DNA of 24,394 nucleotides from a virus. The position numbers were made by a program, and so were the translations under genes. The DNA lies in the IMG/VR virus record IMGVR_UViG_3300022198_001487, positions 1 through 24,394 of that record. One strand, given 5' to 3'. Shown one piece after another: positions 20,240-24,394 of this stretch (position 1 is the stretch's first letter; each line of letters opens with the position of its first letter). A model generated the notes under the pieces. The model did no database searches. It was not told the DNA's origin and saw nothing but the letters and a program-made list of their open reading frames with translations.

Positions 20240-21433
20240 CTATTGTGACTTTTCTATTGCTGTTCGATGTTTCTCAGGAATTTGTGCATTTGTTCGATGT
20301 CCGTAATGTCTACAAGATTTAATACACACATCTAAATTAAATTTATTTTTATCAGTTTTTAAATTATTATTAATATATTTAAATGTTTCACTAGTTAATA
20401 CATCATATAACAAATGATTATTTGTGATTTTTATATCTTCTAACTCTATATAACTTTTTTCTTTATTATGATTCATTAGTTTTTCCCATTGTTTTATTTC
20501 TCTTAAATAACTATAACTTTCTCCACTATTTAAAAAACTTAATGATTTATTATTCCATATATTTTTATTTTTTAACCAATACAAATAATGATAATGACTG
20601 GTCCAACAACATGGCCAGACTGTCATATCACTGACTATTTGTATTTCTTTGTGTACTTGCCAAACACATACATCATTGTATTGTTTAGTATCATTTGGAA
20701 AGTCATTTTCAATAATATAATCTTCATTGGAAAAATCTATTGTCCAATTTTTAACTTTTTGTTTATACAATTCTACGTTTTTTGGTTTATGAATTAAATC
20801 TTTAATTAAATTTCCGCCCCATGTTCCATCATTTAAAGAAAAATCCCACCCCCAACTTTTTGCTAGATTACGTGCTTGATCAACTTGATGTGCATTATGA
20901 TCAAAACGATTCATTCTCCATCTTACATTAACCTTGTGCTTACGCAATATTTCTGCGTTTGTTAGAATGTGTTTCCATTGTACATTTCTTCTATACAAAT
21001 GATTAGTATCTTCTAAACCATCAATTGAAAAAACCAAATGTATATCTGCATTTGGATTTTGTTGCGAAATATAACTACCAATAGTTTCAAACTTTTTAGC
21101 CCATGGTCCGCCACCGTTTGTGTGTAGAGTTTGTTTTATCTCTGGTTTATTTTTGTCAACATCAATTAATATTTTATCAACATTTGGATGCATCATTGCA
21201 TCACCTATATTACCATTATACACAATTTTTTTTAATTTTTTTAAACGTGGATCTATAACAGATTGCACAAACGAATTTACATCATTTAATGTTGAATGTC
21301 GTTGCGTGTGAACTATATTAGGTTGTGTTAGCATTGTTTCTTTGTCTGTTCTTGGACAAACTAAACAATTTGCGTTGCAATAACTGGTCGGTTCCCATTG
21401 TACTAGTTCTAGTTCTTCTGGTTTTATGTACAT
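20240..21433 (-). CDS. Radical SAM protein with SPASM-like C-terminus
   Basis: This 397-residue protein has the radical SAM cluster motif C19-x3-C23-x2-C26 in EPTSYCNANCLVCPR, which binds the 4Fe-4S cluster that cleaves S-adenosylmethionine. The usual barrel landmarks follow: YNGNIGDAMMHP near 72-83, TLHTNGGG near 102-109, and VFSIDGLED near 134-142. The C-terminus has further cysteines (C256, C275-C276 in VWPCCW, C370 and C374 in CIKSCRHYG), as in SPASM/twitch domains that hold auxiliary clusters. SPASM enzymes often modify peptides or sugars, but the substrate here is unknown. It is last in an operon after gp46 and the glycosyltransferase-like gene, with only 8 nt between the latter two genes' ends. 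Confidence 0.85.
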   Translation of the reverse strand: MYIKPEELELVQWEPTSYCNANCLVCPRTDKETMLTQPNIVHTQRHSTLNDVNSFVQSVIDPRLKKLKKIVYNGNIGDAMMHPNVDKILIDVDKNKPEIKQTLHTNGGGPWAKKFETIGSYISQQNPNADIHLVFSIDGLEDTNHLYRRNVQWKHILTNAEILRKHKVNVRWRMNRFDHNAHQVDQARNLAKSWGWDFSLNDGTWGGNLIKDLIHKPKNVELYKQKVKNWTIDFSNEDYIIENDFPNDTKQYNDVCVWQVHKEIQIVSDMTVWPCCWTSHYHYLYWLKNKNIWNNKSLSFLNSGESYSYLREIKQWEKLMNHNKEKSYIELEDIKITNNHLLYDVLTSETFKYINNNLKTDKNKFNLDVCIKSCRHYGHRTNAQIPEKHRTAIEKSQ

Positions 21434-21441
21434 AATAATAC

Positions 21442-22578
21442 TTATAGTGTTTCAACTAACCGTTTTACAGCGTCATCATATCTTCTGTGTAATCTTAAAT
21501 AATTGTACTGTGAGGTTTCATATGCCCGTACCCAATCAATTGGATTATTATAGATATATTTCACAGTATCAGCGATCATTTCCATTCGTTTGTCTGTGTC
21601 AAATTCTAAATCATAATCTTCTGGCCAAAAATCTGAAAACGTTTGGTATTGTCTAGCACGAAGTTGCTCTAAAAATTTTGGAGTAGACGCAATAACAAAC
21701 GGATGTTTGTTTATAATAGCTCTTGCAGTTTTTTCTGTAATCATAAATTCGTCGTCTGCTTCTACATGTGTTTCTGCAATAATACTATATTTGGTATTTT
21801 CGTACAGTGTATGGTCAAATGGATATCCTAAATAATGATCTGCTTGGCCATCATAATTTATGTTATCTGGACTGTGTGGAATTTTGCTGTAGAACCAATC
21901 AAAATCATATTTGGTTATTATATGTGATACCTTTGGATATAAATCTTGTACTGTGTGTGCAGTGTTTAAAGACCATATACCGTACTTTAAAACATCTTTG
22001 TTATGTAATCTAACTGCAAGATTTAATCTATTTGCTTTGTGAATTTTAGCATTTAAAAATAAAAATTCGTTTTTAACAAAATTTTGTAATTCATCAAACT
22101 TTTTATTTGCTAGATCAATATCTCCTTGATAAAATCTCCAAACAGCATCAGTTTCAAAATGTGGATATGCAATAACAGTTATTCTATGTCTAAAAACATT
22201 TTCTGATATACAGGCCTGTTTATATAATTCTAAAAAATCAAACTCATCTTGGCATCCGACAACATATATAATTTGCTGTGCTGTGCATATTTCACTTTGT
22301 ATTAACCAATCAATAAAAACAGCATGAGCTCGTAGTATTTTACTGTCAATGTTTAACCTTTCTCTTACATGAGAAATCATAATTCTACGTTTGGGATTTT
22401 TTAATTTTCTTAAAGATAAATTTTTAAATTCTGGACACAAATGATATGGTTGATTGCGATAAGCATTAAATTCTAATATATCAAAATTATTGTCATCAAC
22501 ATAGTTTGCTAAACCATACTTGCCAGGGCTTTCAAAATGATATGCTAAAGTATTAGGCGCTAACTGTATCGTACTCAT
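21442..22578 (-). CDS. Glycosyltransferase-like protein
   Basis: This is a 378-residue protein from ATG at 22578; a TTG four codons upstream is possible but less likely. The middle has FLFLNAKIHKANRLNLAVRL, then YGIWSLN. The C-terminal part has ENTKYSIIAETHVEADDEF, ITEKTARAIINKHPFVI, and a closing FLEQLRARQYQTFSDF. This pattern (an ITEKT helix after a strand ending in E, then HPFV) recalls the donor-binding half of GT-B fucosyltransferase-like enzymes and related phage and marine proteins. The N-terminal 170 residues I do not recognise. It overlaps the end of gp46 by 26 nt, so it is probably translated by coupling. The acceptor could be DNA, virion protein or host glycan. Confidence 0.5.
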   Translation of the reverse strand: MSTIQLAPNTLAYHFESPGKYGLANYVDDNNFDILEFNAYRNQPYHLCPEFKNLSLRKLKNPKRRIMISHVRERLNIDSKILRAHAVFIDWLIQSEICTAQQIIYVVGCQDEFDFLELYKQACISENVFRHRITVIAYPHFETDAVWRFYQGDIDLANKKFDELQNFVKNEFLFLNAKIHKANRLNLAVRLHNKDVLKYGIWSLNTAHTVQDLYPKVSHIITKYDFDWFYSKIPHSPDNINYDGQADHYLGYPFDHTLYENTKYSIIAETHVEADDEFMITEKTARAIINKHPFVIASTPKFLEQLRARQYQTFSDFWPEDYDLEFDTDKRMEMIADTVKYIYNNPIDWVRAYETSQYNYLRLHRRYDDAVKRLVETL

Positions 22579-24382
22579 GATCTTTTGCAAATAGTTCTTT
22601 GTGTGTTTTATGGTCTATAGTTTCTATATCCGTTGCAAAAGACGTAAATCCATTTTCTTTAACTACATTAAGTACATTAGAGCATCTTGATGTTAATTCA
22701 TCTCTATGTGAAATAAGGAAAATATTCTTACCGCCTTCTCTAGACATTTTTTTCAATACACCCATTGCTGACTCAACACCCATAGTGTCCATGCCACTGT
22801 CTACAAGCTCGTCAATAAACAACAGGTTTACAGATGTATTCATAGATTCATATACATCTCTAAATGCCCAACTTAATCCTAGGATTAATCTATTGCGTTC
22901 ACCTCGAGAAAGATTATCAAAATCTAACTCTCTACCTAATTCAGTAATTTCTACAGTTAGGTCTGATTTAAATACCACTTCATGTGGTAATCCAATTTTA
23001 TCTAAGTAGTAGTTTAATCTTGAATTCAAATATAACAAGTTTTGATCAATAATTTTTTTACGTATAAATGAATCTTTTGATGTTAGTAATTTATATAAAA
23101 AGTCTTGATGATCTTTTAATTTTTGCAGTGCATTAATACGAGTGTAGTCTACTTCTTCTATGTTTTTAGATTTTAATTCGTCAATTTGTTCTGTGTGTGG
23201 ATTTTCTTTTTGTTTTTCATTTTCTAATTGACTCTTTAGTTCAGCAAGATTTTGTCTATGATCATATGCTTCATCAGAAGAACTATATGCTGTTTCTGGT
23301 CTTGCACCCAATTCACCTTGTTCACTAATTTGTTTTTTAATTGATTCTATTGTATCTAGTATTTGTTTTTGTTCTTCTATCTTATTAGTATGTTCTTGTT
23401 TGATATCTTCAACTAGTTGATCATGTTTATCAGTGTGTAATTCTTGTTCACACATAGGACATTCTTTACCTTCTAGTTTTGTTAATTGTGAACTTAACGA
23501 TTCTATTAGTTTTTCTATTGACGATAAATTACTTTTATTAAAATTTAAATTTTGTTCATATGATTTAATTTTTTGCGAACGTTCTTGCCAATGTGCTAAT
23601 AACTTATGCTGTTGTATTTCTGAATCAATGTTAATTTTTTCCAATTCTTTTATACCATGTGTAAGTTCTGCTATTGATTTTTTGTGTGATTCTTCCCAAC
23701 TAATACTTCTAATTTGAAACTTACGAATAGTTTCTTCAATTTTTTCGTTTGAAATTTTTACCTGTTCTAATCGTACTTGTTCAGTTTTCATATCGTCATT
23801 GGTTTCACGCATTAGCTCTTTTAAACGTTCTGCTTTTTCACTTAAACGAGATATACCCAAAAGTTCTTCAATAATAGCACGTTGCTCATTTGCTTTCATA
23901 GCCAAGAAAGGCTCAGTATAAGTGTTAAGGGCAACTATGTGTTTAAACATTGTGTGGCTCATGTCAAAAACCCTTAACACTTCTTCCTGAGTAAGCCTAT
24001 TTTCGCCTTGAGCTTCGTCAGTTCCTTGCTCATTAACAATAGAGTCATCAACAATAAACTGAAACTTGTTAGGCTTACGACCTCTTTCTATTCTGTAACG
24101 GTGTCCGTCTCTTTCAAAGTCAACAGTAACTAACATGTTTTTATTGTTGGTTTTGTTAACCAAATTATCCTTGCGGATATTTGTTAGAGCTTGACCGTAT
24201 ACAGCATAACTAAGAGCATTTATAAGTGTGGTTTTACCTGTGCCGTTTCGCGAGCCTTCGCCTCCAAGATCCATATTGTTACCAAGTACCAATGTTAATC
24301 CATCGTGTGCAAAGTTTACAGCCTGTGTGGTGTTACCTACACTCATAAAATTTTTAATAGTAATGTTTTTGATTTTTATCAT
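22553..24382 (-). CDS. gp46: Recombination endonuclease subunit, T4 gp46-like (Rad50/SbcC type)
   Basis: This 609-residue SMC-type ATPase starts IKIKNITIKNFMSVGN and has a Walker A motif ending GTGKTT at 47-52, with an unusually long GNNMDLGGEGSRN lead-in. It continues with a Q-loop region, a coiled coil to about residue 300, the zinc-hook CPMC at 308-311, a returning coiled coil, the ABC signature LSRGERNRL near 490, Walker B NLLFIDELVDSG near 520, and an H-loop FLISHRDEL. With gp47 (presumably just beyond the window edge) it forms the Mre11/Rad50-like complex that resects DNA ends for recombination-dependent replication. The start is ATG at 24382, with only 12 nt upstream visible, so the ribosome-binding site cannot be judged. 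Confidence 0.95.
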   Translation of the reverse strand: MIKIKNITIKNFMSVGNTTQAVNFAHDGLTLVLGNNMDLGGEGSRNGTGKTTLINALSYAVYGQALTNIRKDNLVNKTNNKNMLVTVDFERDGHRYRIERGRKPNKFQFIVDDSIVNEQGTDEAQGENRLTQEEVLRVFDMSHTMFKHIVALNTYTEPFLAMKANEQRAIIEELLGISRLSEKAERLKELMRETNDDMKTEQVRLEQVKISNEKIEETIRKFQIRSISWEESHKKSIAELTHGIKELEKINIDSEIQQHKLLAHWQERSQKIKSYEQNLNFNKSNLSSIEKLIESLSSQLTKLEGKECPMCEQELHTDKHDQLVEDIKQEHTNKIEEQKQILDTIESIKKQISEQGELGARPETAYSSSDEAYDHRQNLAELKSQLENEKQKENPHTEQIDELKSKNIEEVDYTRINALQKLKDHQDFLYKLLTSKDSFIRKKIIDQNLLYLNSRLNYYLDKIGLPHEVVFKSDLTVEITELGRELDFDNLSRGERNRLILGLSWAFRDVYESMNTSVNLLFIDELVDSGMDTMGVESAMGVLKKMSREGGKNIFLISHRDELTSRCSNVLNVVKENGFTSFATDIETIDHKTHKELFAKDHEYDTVSA

Positions 24383-24394
24383 AGTCTATTGTAT

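Noticed and set aside
1-24394. CRISPR arrays, insertion sequences, integrase attachment sites, tRNA genes
   Set aside because: No regularly spaced repeats, transposase motifs, terminal inverted repeats or cloverleaf sequences were seen.

Overview
This window is a piece of a low-GC (by eye about one third G+C) T4-like myovirus genome, most likely marine. The evidence is a set of recognisable T4-type structural genes: neck gp13 and gp14, tail completion gp15, portal gp20, prohead protease gp21, scaffold gp22, major capsid gp23, a gp67-like acidic core protein, baseplate-hub/tail-chaperone gp26 and gp51, and the recombination subunit gp46. Several promoters match the T4 late octamer (TATAAATA and close variants). 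The style of the accessory modules (EGTNLYYT fibre repeats, an ILEI-like domain, GETITG-type structural repeats, W-rich neck extensions) is that of marine pelagiphage/cyanophage myoviruses. The host cannot be fixed from the sequence.

Layout. Positions 1-2029 (minus strand) carry a truncated structural protein, an ILEI-domain structural protein and gp13. A divergent late-promoter region (2030-2281) separates these from gp14-gp15 on the plus strand. These are followed by a Nudix hydrolase and an unknown protein. A long minus-strand tail-fibre-like gene (6655-8970) meets them tail to tail. Then comes the minus-strand head operon, read from high to low coordinates: gp20 (13653-15362), two small proteins that look like internal capsid proteins, gp67-like, gp21, gp22, gp23, and a terminator at 9042-9070. 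A tape-measure-like gene (15446-17764) and gp26 (17863 onward) diverge from one palindromic bidirectional late promoter. Next come a PD-(D/E)XK nuclease and a small unknown gene, a roughly 450-nt gene-free region that looks like a structured RNA with its own promoter, and a minus-strand operon of gp46, a glycosyltransferase-like protein and a radical SAM/SPASM protein.

The main discoveries are four. (1) A textbook -1 ribosomal frameshift signal (T TTT TTC, 5-nt spacer, 6-bp stem-loop) at the end of gp26 fuses it to a gp51-like domain that has no start codon of its own, which parallels the lambda G/GT tail chaperones. (2) GCAGC/GCTGC (GCWGC) appears to be absent from the whole window while GCSGC is abundant, which suggests escape from a GCWGC-specific restriction system. 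(3) An unassigned structured RNA candidate at 19791-20239 is driven by a sigma70-type promoter. (4) At two genes a strong sigma70-type promoter places the predicted +1 on the ATG, implying leaderless mRNAs.

All identifications were made by reading the protein sequences by eye. No database search was run.
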